In this document: in pieces, positions 1 to 8,430 of the stretch
Position numbering within the stretch: the stretch's first letter is position 1
Layout: each line of letters starts with the position of its first letter
Assembly (NCBI GenBank): GCA_045591565.1
Contig: JAZNTB010000062.1
Span: 1 to 23,227 of the forward strand
Source of the DNA: UBA1738 sp045591565
GTDB lineage: Bacteria > Bacillota > Clostridia > UBA1381
Length of the DNA: 23,227 nt
Reading direction: 5' to 3'
Position numbers and translations under genes: made by a program
The notes under the pieces: model-generated
Told to the model about the DNA's origin: nothing
Databases searched by the model: none
What the model saw: only the letters and a program-made list of their open reading frames with translations

Positions 1-1
1 C

Positions 2-925
2 ATAAACGGCTATTTTGTGAACATATACCGCCTTATAAGCTGGCTCAAAAGAAATAATATTAAGACTGTTCTCACGCTTCACGCTGAATTTATGCATACC
101 GCAAACTGTGGTCACGCCTTTGAGTGTGAAAAGTATAAAACAGGCTGCGGAAGCTGTCCGAGATTCAAGAAAGAAACAAAATCATTATTTTTTGACAACA
201 CAGCCCTTTCATTTAAGAAAATGAAAAAAGCCTTTGACGGTTTTAATGAAAATCTTATCATAACATCGGTTTCTCCATGGCTTCAAAAAAGAGGCGAAGA
301 CTCCCTCATTTTAGGCGCCAAGCACCATGTTACCGTTATGAATGGGCTTGAACCTGCAACTTTTTTCCCGCACGGCGAAAAAGAAGTCAGGAAAATGCAC
401 GACTTAGAGGGAAAGCACTTTGTTCTTTATGTCACGCCGAGCTTCTCCCTTGATAAAAATCACATCAAAGGCGGATATTACCTTGTAGAGCTTGCTAAAA
501 TGATGCCGGATGTAACCTTTGGAGTAATAGGTGCAAGTGTGCTTCCGGAAGGTCTTCCCAAAAATATTTTGAATATAGGAAGATTAGGTGAGCAGGATAC
601 ATTGGCAAAGTATTATTCCGCAGCAGATGCCACTGTTGTTTTGAGCAGCAGAGAAACCTTCTCGATGATTTTGGCAGAAAGCCTCTCTTGCGGTACTCCC
701 GTTGTTGCTTTCAAAGCCGGCGGCCCCGAAAGTATAGCAATAGACAAGTACTGCACTTTCGCAGAATATGGCGACCTTAAAGCTGTTAAAAGAAAACTGG
801 AGGAAGTTATTTTTGCAGGCAAAGATTGCGATATTTCTGTTTTGGCACATAAAAAATATGACAAAAATGTTATGATGCAGAACATCATAAAAGTATATAC
901 AGAATTAACAGGTGAGGAATATTAA
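2..925 (+). CDS. Glycosyltransferase family 4 (5' end outside window)
   Basis: GT-B retaining glycosyltransferase, predicted to add a sugar from a nucleotide donor to the lipid-linked capsule repeat unit at the cytoplasmic face. The frame is open from base 2, and the first visible residues (INGYFVNIYR) match the interior of this family, so a GTG at 17 is not the true start and the N-terminal part is missing. A Cys-rich segment with GCGSCP follows, typical of WcaI-like capsule GT4 enzymes. The C-terminal Rossmann half carries the donor-site E-x7-E pair (codons 653-655 and 677-679, in RETFSMILAES) followed by CGTPVVAFKAGGP. The stop at 923-925 directly abuts the next ATG, so the two genes are probably co-translated. 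The family call is firm; the sugar and linkage cannot be read from sequence. Confidence 0.88.
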   Translation: MNGYFVNIYRLISWLKRNNIKTVLTLHAEFMHTANCGHAFECEKYKTGCGSCPRFKKETKSLFFDNTALSFKKMKKAFDGFNENLIITSVSPWLQKRGEDSLILGAKHHVTVMNGLEPATFFPHGEKEVRKMHDLEGKHFVLYVTPSFSLDKNHIKGGYYLVELAKMMPDVTFGVIGASVLPEGLPKNILNIGRLGEQDTLAKYYSAADATVVLSSRETFSMILAESLSCGTPVVAFKAGGPESIAIDKYCTFAEYGDLKAVKRKLEEVIFAGKDCDISVLAHKKYDKNVMMQNIIKVYTELTGEEY

Positions 926-2122
926 ATGCAAGACAAACGCTTAAAAATAAATAATCGGTTTATGATACTGGAATATGTTATATGCGCAATCATAATTTAC
1001 TGTAATCTTGCGTCAATACCATCAATAGTCAGTTCCTCTTTTACTTTTTCCTTTATTGCTTTGGCTGCCTTTTTCCTTTATAAGCTTACAAAAAAGGACG
1101 GAGTATATTCTCTGTACGGGCTGATATTTTCTATCCTGTGGGTGTCATTAGTCTGCGTCTTGATTAACTCTTTCGCAGATCATGCAAATCTCACTTTCAA
1201 TAACCTCAAAAACTATCTTATGTTTTGTTCTACAATAATATTTATGTTTTTGATGCTAAACATTAGAACAGACAGAAAGACAGCAGATAAGATTCTTATT
1301 TTTAACATATTTATAGCAGCGCTCTATCCTATTGCATACAGGTATTTCCCGCAACATTCGGCACACCGAGATCTTACTCTTAACTTCTCTAATCCAAACC
1401 TTGCGGGTATGTGGATCCTGCAGTCGCTCCTTTATTTGGTTCTGGCAATTTTAATTTTGAAGCCAAAATTATTGAAATCGTTGGCGGCTATAATATTTGC
1501 TTTAAATTTTATACTTCTCGAAGAAACCGCTGCAAGAAACTGTATGATTGCCCTTATTCTATTCATTGCAATCTGTGTGTGGATATTTTTTAAACAAAAT
1601 CCCAAATTTTCAAAACCATTGATTTTTGGAGTAAACATTCTGCCTATATCATTTTTGTTTATATACTTAAAACTTATAGACATAGTTGTAGCCAATGCTA
1701 CTTTTGACTTCCTTCTTGGTGAAGGAAAATCGCTCACTTCCCGCGTGGAAATTTGGGAACGCAATCTCAGAAAGCTTGAAAACTGTTGGCTTATTGGCTC
1801 TTACTATACAGCAGCGGGTAATACACATAACGCACACCTTGTTATACTCGGCTCCTTTGGTGCTGTAACACTTATACTTTCAATTTGGTTTATGTACAAG
1901 CTCTGCTCTATAGTGAACAATCAATGTACAAGCAAAAAAAGCCTTTCTTGCCTTACTGCCTTCTTTGCTGTTATCTTTATGGGATTCGGTGAAGGTGCAT
2001 TGTTTTCAGGTGCTATGGGGCTTTACATTATGGCCTGCGGATTTATCTATCTTGCGCGGTGCGATTTTTCAAAAGAGCCTAATGATACATCCTATGATAT
2101 TGCTGAAAGGAGCATCAAATGA
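926..2122 (+). CDS. wzy: Wzy-like polysaccharide polymerase / O-antigen ligase family membrane protein
   Basis: Integral membrane protein of 398 residues, predicted to polymerise flipped repeat units at the outer face of the membrane. Roughly ten hydrophobic segments are visible, for example near residues 13-35, 40-55, 62-82, 97-112, 160-180, 185-198, 207-222, 232-252, 305-325 and 340-378. A hydrophilic loop at about 265-303 contains TSRVEIWERN (271-280) and NTHNAHL (299-305). These resemble the R-x-x-x-W and HN-x-x-L signatures of the Wzy_C/O-antigen ligase family. It starts immediately after the preceding stop and its TGA overlaps the next ATG (ATGA at 2119). In a locus that also has a flippase, polymerase is the more likely role than ligase. 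Sequence conservation in this family is low. Confidence 0.82.
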   Translation: MQDKRLKINNRFMILEYVICAIIIYCNLASIPSIVSSSFTFSFIALAAFFLYKLTKKDGVYSLYGLIFSILWVSLVCVLINSFADHANLTFNNLKNYLMFCSTIIFMFLMLNIRTDRKTADKILIFNIFIAALYPIAYRYFPQHSAHRDLTLNFSNPNLAGMWILQSLLYLVLAILILKPKLLKSLAAIIFALNFILLEETAARNCMIALILFIAICVWIFFKQNPKFSKPLIFGVNILPISFLFIYLKLIDIVVANATFDFLLGEGKSLTSRVEIWERNLRKLENCWLIGSYYTAAGNTHNAHLVILGSFGAVTLILSIWFMYKLCSIVNNQCTSKKSLSCLTAFFAVIFMGFGEGALFSGAMGLYIMACGFIYLARCDFSKEPNDTSYDIAERSIK

Positions 2123-3276
2123 AAATAGTTTTTATATCAAATTATTTATCTGCTCATCAAGCCCCCATATGTAATGTTTTGTACAAACTTTTAGGCTCCG
2201 ATTTTTCGTTTATATCTTTGAAAAAAATCAGCAAAGAAAGACTAATTCTCGGCATGCCAACCTATAATTATTTGTATAACATTGAGTTCGATTCAAGTAA
2301 ATCGTCCCGCCAGAAAATATTTGATTTGATTAATAACGCCGACGCTGTGATTTGCGGGAACTGCCCCGATTACTATATAACGCATAGACTTAAAAATAAC
2401 AAGCTCACCTTTAAATATGTTGAAAGACTCTATAAAACAAAACCCGATATCAAAAAAAGTATACACTCATTTATTGGAACTTATCTTCACTACATAAGAT
2501 TCCTGAAATATCCTTTTTATGTTTTATGTGCCAGCGCATATACTGCAGGTGACCTAAATCGTTTTTTTAAATTTATAAATCGTACATTTGTTTGGGGATA
2601 TTTCCCAAAATATATAAAGTGTACGGATATAGATTCACTTATAGAATCAAAGGAAAAGCACTCAATTCTTTGGGTTGGAAGGTTTTTAGACTGGAAACAC
2701 CCTGAAATTCCAGTTTTGCTGGCCGAACTACTCAAAAAAAATAAATACGAATTTGATTTAACCATTGCAGGAACAGGGAATATGCAGGAATATATTGAAA
2801 AACTTGTGTACGAAAAAAAACTCGATGACTGCGTACACCTGATAGGCTCTGTCAAAAACGATGAGGTTCGCCGTCTTATGGACAAATCGGAATTTTTTCT
2901 TTTTACCAGTAATTATCAGGAAGGCTGGGGCGCTGTTTTAAATGAAGCAATGAATAGTGCGTGCGTATGTCTTGCAAGTCACGCAATAGGATCATCACCG
3001 TTTCTTGTACGGGATAATCAAAATGGAATATTGTTTAATAACGAAGACTTGAATGACCTATACAGCAAGCTGACCAATGTGTTCGATGATGACTCCACAA
3101 AGAAAACCATAGCCAAAAATGCGTATAAAACCATAGCTGATGAGTGGAATGAAGAAATTGCTGCACATAGGTTAATCCAATTGTGTACCGCCTTAATCAA
3201 TTCTGGGGAAACACCTTTTGACAGTGGTATATGCTCTGACTCCCCCATAATAAACAATGATTGGTATATTATATAA
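2119..3276 (+). CDS. Glycosyltransferase family 4
   Basis: A 385-residue GT-B glycosyltransferase, presumably cytoplasmic or peripheral to the membrane. The N-terminus (MKIVFISNYLSAHQAPICN) is a typical acceptor-domain beta-alpha start. The donor half begins around ILWVGRFLDWKHPE and has TIAGTGNM and the E-x7-E motif EGWGAVLNE (E268 and E276). It overlaps the polymerase gene by 4 bases (ATGA). Its 3' end is followed closely by a licD-type gene. The DNA is visibly more AT-rich than the fnl genes downstream, with many A or T runs, suggesting a separately acquired part of the cluster. Donor and acceptor are unknown. Confidence 0.9.
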   Translation: MKIVFISNYLSAHQAPICNVLYKLLGSDFSFISLKKISKERLILGMPTYNYLYNIEFDSSKSSRQKIFDLINNADAVICGNCPDYYITHRLKNNKLTFKYVERLYKTKPDIKKSIHSFIGTYLHYIRFLKYPFYVLCASAYTAGDLNRFFKFINRTFVWGYFPKYIKCTDIDSLIESKEKHSILWVGRFLDWKHPEIPVLLAELLKKNKYEFDLTIAGTGNMQEYIEKLVYEKKLDDCVHLIGSVKNDEVRRLMDKSEFFLFTSNYQEGWGAVLNEAMNSACVCLASHAIGSSPFLVRDNQNGILFNNEDLNDLYSKLTNVFDDDSTKKTIAKNAYKTIADEWNEEIAAHRLIQLCTALINSGETPFDSGICSDSPIINNDWYII

Positions 3277-3290
3277 GAGGAATTTATATT

Positions 3291-4142
3291 ATGGCAAAAG
3301 ATTTAATGAAACAACTTAAAGAAAAAGAATTAGAATTACTTAAATACTTTATAGACATATGCGATAAATATGATTTAATGTATTATATGGTTGAGGGAAG
3401 CTGTTTGGGGGCTGTGCGACACAACGGCTTTATTCCTTGGGACGACGATATAGATGTAGGTATGCCAAGACAAGATTATGATAAGTTCTTGGCCATCGCT
3501 CAAAAAAATCTACCTGAACACATTTTTGTACAAACCCATAAAACAGATAAAAATTCTCCTATGACCTTTGCAAAGCTCAGGAACAGTAACACTACCTTTA
3601 TTGAGAAGAGCATTAAGGATTTGGACATCAATCATGGAATATATATAGATATTTTCCCATTGGATGGGTTTACAAACAAAAGATTGCATAGATACATATT
3701 CTTTATCAAGAAGCTTTTGCTCTCTTTAAGAATAAGCTACACATATTATGCAGATCCCAATAAAAAAAGAAAAATCACAATAAAATACATCGTAAAAAGA
3801 ATACTTAAATTTATTGCAAAAATATTGTATCCTTCACTCAGCGATGCTATTAACAAAAAAGATAAACTTTTTCAGTTGTATAGTATAGAACAATCCGGGT
3901 TAATAGCAAACCACAACAGTCCCTGGGAACAGCGTGAAATTGTCCCCAAGGAGTTCTTCGGAGACGGTGCGTTTGGTCAATTTGAAGGTCTTAAAGTCCG
4001 GCTACCTGCTAACTATCACTCCTATCTCAGCAGTACATATGGGGATTATATGCAACTCCCTCCGGAAGAAGAAAGATACGGCCATCATTTTTCTACTGTG
4101 ATTGATACGGAAAAATCTTATAAAGAATATGTTTCATACTAA
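3291..4142 (+). CDS. licD: LicD family phospho-substituent transferase (first copy)
   Basis: Predicted transferase moving a phosphorylated small molecule (phosphocholine in the best-known members, other CDP- or nucleotide-activated groups in others) onto a polysaccharide. The 283-residue protein has the LicD nucleotidyltransferase-like core GAVRHNGFIPWDDDIDVGM around residues 39-58, where the DDD/D residues are the expected metal ligands. A second conserved patch is YIDIFPLDGF, and the C-terminal signature is YGDYMQLPPEEERYGHH. The start is placed at ATG 3291 because AAGAGG lies about 10 bases upstream. A TTG at 3261 in the same frame has no ribosome site and would overlap the previous gene. 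A second LicD is encoded two genes downstream; substrate is not predictable. Confidence 0.9.
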   Translation: MAKDLMKQLKEKELELLKYFIDICDKYDLMYYMVEGSCLGAVRHNGFIPWDDDIDVGMPRQDYDKFLAIAQKNLPEHIFVQTHKTDKNSPMTFAKLRNSNTTFIEKSIKDLDINHGIYIDIFPLDGFTNKRLHRYIFFIKKLLLSLRISYTYYADPNKKRKITIKYIVKRILKFIAKILYPSLSDAINKKDKLFQLYSIEQSGLIANHNSPWEQREIVPKEFFGDGAFGQFEGLKVRLPANYHSYLSSTYGDYMQLPPEEERYGHHFSTVIDTEKSYKEYVSY

Positions 4143-4204
4143 AAATAATTGACCCCACTCAATTGTATCAACTTATAAGCCAATATTAAATTCAGAGGTT
4201 ATAA

Positions 4205-5359
4205 ATGAAAGTTTTATTTGTTACAACATGCTACCCGAGCAGGGATTTGCCGCAGTATTGCGTTTTTCTTGAGCAACAGGCTCAAGCTCTTACAAAATCA
4301 GGCTGTATGGCAGATGTTTTACTTCTGTGCGAAGGCAAAAATGACCTTTTTGAAGAGGAAATATATAATGGTATTCATATAATCCGCCTCGGCTTTTCTG
4401 CCGGCAAAAAAGCGGACATTATTCTTCCCTCCCGTTTGTCAAAAACCGACGCAAAAAGAATCGGGCAGGTTATCGAAAGTGATTACGATGCCGTATCTCT
4501 TCATTTCGGTGGTCTTAAAATCCTTAGAAGTATTGTCCCTATATGTAAAAAAAAGGACATACCTCTTATTTTGCATTTTCACGGGCTTAATGTATGGTAT
4601 GAGTTTTATGAAAAAAGAAAGTGGCTATATAACTATTTCAGGTTTCAGAAGAAGCATCTGTATTCTAAAATAGATGCAATGGTTGGTGTCAGCGACAAGG
4701 TTGTAAACCGCTTTACCAACCGGATTAAAGCTGTACCTGCACACACCGTATACAACGGCGTAAACCTTGACTTATTTAAGTTTAAAAGCAGAGAGTTTTC
4801 AAAAACGGAGCCACTCAAAATTTTGATTGCGGCAAACCTTATCAAGCTAAAAGGACACAATTACCTTATAAATGCAGCCCATAAAGCAATAGAAAACGGA
4901 CTTGATATTAAACTCACAATCGCCGGAAGAGGCCCGCTTGATGCTGAACTTAAGGCTCTTTGCGAAAGCCTCGGGATCACAGACCGAGTAACCTTTACAG
5001 GCTACATAGAATACGAAAAAATTGCAGAGCTTATGCAGGAAAATGACATATTCGTTATGCCGTCCTACTACGAGGCGCTTGGATGTGTTTATCTTGAGGC
5101 AATGTCGTCGGGTATGATTACCGTCGGGGTCCAAAATCAGGGGATTGACGAGATTATAAAAGACGGAGAAAATGGATTTTTGACAGAAGAAAAAAGTGCT
5201 GATTCAATCCTTGAAATTTTGGAGCGTATTTGGTCAATGCCTTCTCCACAGCTTAAAGAAATCAGTCAAAAAGCAACTGAAACCGCACAGCATTTCAATT
5301 GGGATAACTCTGCAAAAGCTTTAATTGATGTATACAAAAAAATGGAGGGCTCAAAATGA
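4205..5359 (+). CDS. Glycosyltransferase family 4
   Basis: A 384-residue GT4 enzyme with well preserved landmarks. The N-terminal acceptor domain starts MKVLFVTTCYPSRDLPQYCVF, with HFHGLNVW near residue 124. The donor domain has LIAANLIKLKGH, TIAGRGPLD and the E-x7-E pair E290/E298 in YEALGCVYLEAMSSG, followed by GIDEIIKDGENGFL. It is preceded by AGAGGTT about 6 bases before the ATG, after a 62-base gap that is one of the larger gaps in the capsule operon. It is flanked on both sides by licD genes and overlaps the second by 4 bases (ATGA). It probably elongates the same repeat unit that the LicD proteins decorate; that link is inference from position. Confidence 0.92.
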   Translation: MKVLFVTTCYPSRDLPQYCVFLEQQAQALTKSGCMADVLLLCEGKNDLFEEEIYNGIHIIRLGFSAGKKADIILPSRLSKTDAKRIGQVIESDYDAVSLHFGGLKILRSIVPICKKKDIPLILHFHGLNVWYEFYEKRKWLYNYFRFQKKHLYSKIDAMVGVSDKVVNRFTNRIKAVPAHTVYNGVNLDLFKFKSREFSKTEPLKILIAANLIKLKGHNYLINAAHKAIENGLDIKLTIAGRGPLDAELKALCESLGITDRVTFTGYIEYEKIAELMQENDIFVMPSYYEALGCVYLEAMSSGMITVGVQNQGIDEIIKDGENGFLTEEKSADSILEILERIWSMPSPQLKEISQKATETAQHFNWDNSAKALIDVYKKMEGSK

Positions 5360-6156
5360 GTAAATTCAATATCTGCGGTGTGGATTTAGATGATATACAC
5401 TCCACGCTAATTGAAATCCTTGATGAGATTGACAGGGTATGTAAAAAAAATGACATTAAATATTTTCTGTCAGGCGGCACTCTTTTAGGTGCAATCCGCC
5501 ACAAAGGCTTCATCCCTTGGGATGATGATGTTGACCTTTGGATGACAAGAAGGAATTTCAAGAAATTTAAAAAAGCAATAAAAATCGACCTCGATTCAAA
5601 ATATTTTTTCGAGGACTATTTTTCGAACATAAACTGTCCGCTGTCTATTCTCAAAATCGAGAAAAAAGGTACACGGTTTGTTGAAGGTGTTTTTGAGGGA
5701 ACAAAAATTTCCCATTGCATTTATGTGGACATCTTCCCTCTTGACAACATCTGGAAACCGGCATATAACCTACAGACCGCAATACTTATAAAGTTACAAT
5801 CTGTGAGAGATTTTAAGCTCCGCGCAAATGGCAGAGAAACTGCATCAGCTGCAAAAAAGCTTATTTACGGGCTTTGTCCGCTTTGTGTTTGCAGAGCACT
5901 TACAGAGCTTACTATCAGATTTTTCAATCTCTTCCCTACAAAGCTTTTAAATCAGCTTTCACACAGGGGAAGATACTGGCCGAAATTCGTACGCAGTGAA
6001 ATTGAAGATCTAATCGAAACAGAATTCGAAGGAAAGCTCTATCCTATACCTCGGGAATATGACAAAATACTGACCGAGTGTTACGGTGATTATATGAAGC
6101 TGCCATCTGAAGAAAAACAGCAGCCAAGTCACAATATAGTGGAATGCAGGCTTTAA
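5356..6156 (+). CDS. licD: LicD family phospho-substituent transferase (second copy)
   Basis: A 266-residue LicD-family protein. The core motif LLGAIRHKGFIPWDDDVDLW lies near residues 38-58, then YVDIFPLDN and the C-terminal YGDYMKLPSEEK with a terminal HN. All the acidic residues expected for metal binding are present. It is clearly divergent from the first LicD protein in the middle third, so the two are paralogues with possibly different acceptors or donors rather than a recent duplication. It starts on an ATGA overlap with the GT4 gene. It is followed after 24 bases by a LicC-like nucleotidyltransferase, a natural supplier of an activated donor. Confidence 0.9.
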   Translation: MSKFNICGVDLDDIHSTLIEILDEIDRVCKKNDIKYFLSGGTLLGAIRHKGFIPWDDDVDLWMTRRNFKKFKKAIKIDLDSKYFFEDYFSNINCPLSILKIEKKGTRFVEGVFEGTKISHCIYVDIFPLDNIWKPAYNLQTAILIKLQSVRDFKLRANGRETASAAKKLIYGLCPLCVCRALTELTIRFFNLFPTKLLNQLSHRGRYWPKFVRSEIEDLIETEFEGKLYPIPREYDKILTECYGDYMKLPSEEKQQPSHNIVECRL

Positions 6157-6180
6157 TGCCTATATGAAAGGAAGTATTTT

Positions 6181-6906
6181 ATGAAGGCTATAATTTTAGC
6201 TGCCGGAATGGGAACAAGAATAAGCAGATTTATCGACGAGCGACCAAAATGTATGGTGGATATCGGCGGAAAAACCCTTATTCGCTACACTGTTGACTTA
6301 TTAAAGAGCAAAGGTGTTTCCGAAATAGTGATTGCAGTAGGATATAAGGCTGACTGCATAAAGGAAGAACTTAAAGACTGCGAAGTAAAATTCGCATATA
6401 ATCCGTTTTTTGATGTAACAAACGGAATAGCATCTATGTGGTTCGCCCGTGACTTCCTTGATAACGAGGAAACAATCGTTATGAGCGGGGATGTTTATCT
6501 TGAGGCTGAAATAATAGACAAGCTTATTTCTATAGAAAAAGACCCTGTTCTTTTGGCCGATTCCGGAAGACGAGTTGAGGCAGATTACCGCTACAATTAC
6601 GAGAATGGTGTATTAAAAAAATACGGAAAGGACCTTTCCATCGAAGAAACTACCGGAGAATGTCTTGGCGTTGCGAAACTGGGCACGCAATATGTTAAAC
6701 GCTACAAGGAGCATATGCTTGAAATGATAAACTCCCAGTGCCATTCGGTATGGTGGGAGAATGTCCTTTATGACCTCTCAGAATCAGAGAATATCTACAT
6801 AGCGGATGTTAATGGTCTTTTCTGGGCAGAGGTTGACTATGTGGAGGACTACAGGCGTATTTTAAAGTACAGAAAGGACAAGGGCTACATAAATGAGGAA
6901 AATTAA
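6181..6906 (+). CDS. LicC-like NTP-transferase (phosphocholine cytidylyltransferase family, COG1213)
   Basis: Predicted to condense CTP (or another NTP) with a small phosphorylated compound to give the activated donor used by a LicD transferase. The 241-residue protein opens with MKAIILAAGMGTRISRF, the glycine-rich nucleotide-binding loop, followed by ERPKCMVDIGGKTLI with the conserved Lys. MSGDVYLE (near 101-108) carries a metal-binding Asp, and AEVDYVEDY near the C-terminus carries a second acidic metal site. NPFFDVTNGIASMWFAR is the block seen in COG1213 members. Related enzymes activate phosphocholine, phosphoethanolamine, 2-aminoethylphosphonate or phosphoglutamine, so the substrate is open. 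No LicA-type kinase or LicB-type transporter is visible. AGGAAG precedes the ATG. It overlaps the next gene by 14 bases. Confidence 0.8.
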   Translation: MKAIILAAGMGTRISRFIDERPKCMVDIGGKTLIRYTVDLLKSKGVSEIVIAVGYKADCIKEELKDCEVKFAYNPFFDVTNGIASMWFARDFLDNEETIVMSGDVYLEAEIIDKLISIEKDPVLLADSGRRVEADYRYNYENGVLKKYGKDLSIEETTGECLGVAKLGTQYVKRYKEHMLEMINSQCHSVWWENVLYDLSESENIYIADVNGLFWAEVDYVEDYRRILKYRKDKGYINEEN

Positions 6907-7801
6907 ATGGCCTGATAACCATGATTTCGCATTTACAATTATTGATGACACCGACGGCGCAACCGTGCGCAATGTAAAGCCCGTCTATGACTACCTGTTC
7001 GAAAAAGGCATCATCACCACAAAAACCTGTTGGGTATATCCTTCCCGCAATGTCTATACAGGCGAATGCTTAGAGGATGAAAGTTACAGAAATTTCCTTT
7101 TGGACCTTAGTCAAAAGGGCTTTGAAATCGGATTTCACAATGCAGGTTCAGGTGGATTTAAAAGAGATGAAACTATTGCCGCCTTTACTAAATTCAAAGA
7201 GATTTTCGGAAATTATCCGGGTCTGCATATAAACCATTCAAATAACATCGAAAATATTTATTGGGGCAGCAAAAGATTTTCCGGTTTAGTTAAGTGGATT
7301 TATAGAATTAAACGAAACGAAGTACAGTCTCTCGGAGATGATGAGAACAGCGAATATTTCTGGGGCGATATCTGCAAGGAAAATGTAAAGTATATTCGCA
7401 ATCGTACATTTAGTGGTATAAATACCTTAAAAGAAGACCATCGCCTGGTATACAAAGAGACCGGCAAGAAAAAGTATTCAAATTACTGGTTCAGCTCATC
7501 TGACGGAATGAGACTGGACGCTTTCCTGAAGCTTTTAACAAAGGAAAATATCGACAGGCTTGAGATGGAAAAAGGGCTGTGCATTGTTTATACACACTTT
7601 GCCTATGATTTCGTTGATGACAATGGTAATTTAAGCGAGGACTTTAAGAGCGTCATTGATTATATAGCATCAAAAAACGGTTGGTTTGTGCCGGCAAGCC
7701 AAATTCTCGACTATGTCCTTGAAAACAAGGAGTATAAGCCGTCACGGATATATGAGATGTTAAAAGATATAAAATGGTTTGTTGAAAGGATGAAAAAATG
7801 A
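6893..7801 (+). CDS. Divergent polysaccharide-deacetylase-like (NodB/CE4-fold) protein
   Basis: A 302-residue cytoplasmic-looking protein (no signal peptide or membrane segment). It resembles the NodB homology fold: FTIIDDTDGAT at residues 14-24 matches the metal- and base-bearing TFDD motif, EIGFHNAGSGG at 78-88 sits where HSxxH normally is, HINH is at 112-115, and IVYTH ends at H235. The usual second His of HSxxH is replaced in this alignment, so H112 or H115 may complete the metal site, or the protein may be non-hydrolytic. It overlaps the LicC-like gene by 14 bases and the acetyltransferase gene by 4, tying it to the decoration module. It could deacetylate a sugar or act on the phospho-substituent. 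The family assignment is moderate and the function unknown. Confidence 0.6.
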   Translation: MRKIKWPDNHDFAFTIIDDTDGATVRNVKPVYDYLFEKGIITTKTCWVYPSRNVYTGECLEDESYRNFLLDLSQKGFEIGFHNAGSGGFKRDETIAAFTKFKEIFGNYPGLHINHSNNIENIYWGSKRFSGLVKWIYRIKRNEVQSLGDDENSEYFWGDICKENVKYIRNRTFSGINTLKEDHRLVYKETGKKKYSNYWFSSSDGMRLDAFLKLLTKENIDRLEMEKGLCIVYTHFAYDFVDDNGNLSEDFKSVIDYIASKNGWFVPASQILDYVLENKEYKPSRIYEMLKDIKWFVERMKK

Positions 7802-8430
7802 ATTTCAAGAAAAGGCTTTCTCACATTTTTAGAAGAGCTGCAATCAAGCTTGAGCAAAGTGCCGAAAGTGTTACATATGACAATATCGGAAGATACTCCT
7901 ACGGCCCTTTAGCAAAACCAAGCGCATATGAAATGAAGTTTATTGACTCTATCGGTTCATTTTGCAGTTTTGCCGACGGTTGTTCTATCGTACAAAGTCA
8001 TTATATGGGTGTAACAACACATCAGTTTTTGTTTGCAAGCTGGCGCTATCCCGATTTCGATGATTTAATGCCTCACAAAAAGCAGGAACAGATTTTTAGC
8101 GAGCATATTGCCTCCAAAAAAACAAAAATCGGTAACGATGTTTGGGTAGGAAAAAATGCTGTAATAATGTCAGGTGTCAAAATCGGCGACGGAGCGGTTA
8201 TCGGCTCAGGCGCAGTTGTCACAAAGGATGTCCCTGACTACGCCATAGTCGGCGGAGTGCCGGCAAAGGTGATAAAATACCGCTTTAGCCAGGAACAGAT
8301 TAAAGCACTCAAAGAAATTGCATGGTGGAATTGGGATGACAAAACTATCGCGGAGCGCTTTGATGATTTTCTGGACATTGATGAATTTATTACAAAATAC
8401 CGAAATGAAAACAGGGAGAGACGCCTATGA
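7798..8430 (+). CDS. CatB-type hexapeptide-repeat O-acetyltransferase
   Basis: A 210-residue left-handed beta-helix acyltransferase, predicted to transfer acetyl from acetyl-CoA to a sugar hydroxyl of the capsule repeat. Hexapeptide repeats are seen at about residues 49-68 (IDSIGSFCSFADGCSIV) and 108-160 (KTKIGNDVWVGKNAVIMSG, then KIGDGAVIGSGAVVTKDV). The characteristic loop GGVPAKVI is at 152-159. GVTTHQF places a candidate catalytic His at H75, matching the CatB/xenobiotic acetyltransferase type. The C-terminal WWNWDDKTIAERF tail is typical of this subgroup. Starts and stops overlap both neighbours by 4 bases (ATGA), so expression is coupled to the NodB-like and glycosyltransferase genes. 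Confidence 0.9.
   Translation: MNFKKRLSHIFRRAAIKLEQSAESVTYDNIGRYSYGPLAKPSAYEMKFIDSIGSFCSFADGCSIVQSHYMGVTTHQFLFASWRYPDFDDLMPHKKQEQIFSEHIASKKTKIGNDVWVGKNAVIMSGVKIGDGAVIGSGAVVTKDVPDYAIVGGVPAKVIKYRFSQEQIKALKEIAWWNWDDKTIAERFDDFLDIDEFITKYRNENRERRL

Noticed and set aside
4143..4204. Possible internal promoter in the 62-base gap before the third glycosyltransferase gene
   Set aside because: I could not find a -35/-10 pair with acceptable spacing; only the ribosome site AGAGGTT is clear.
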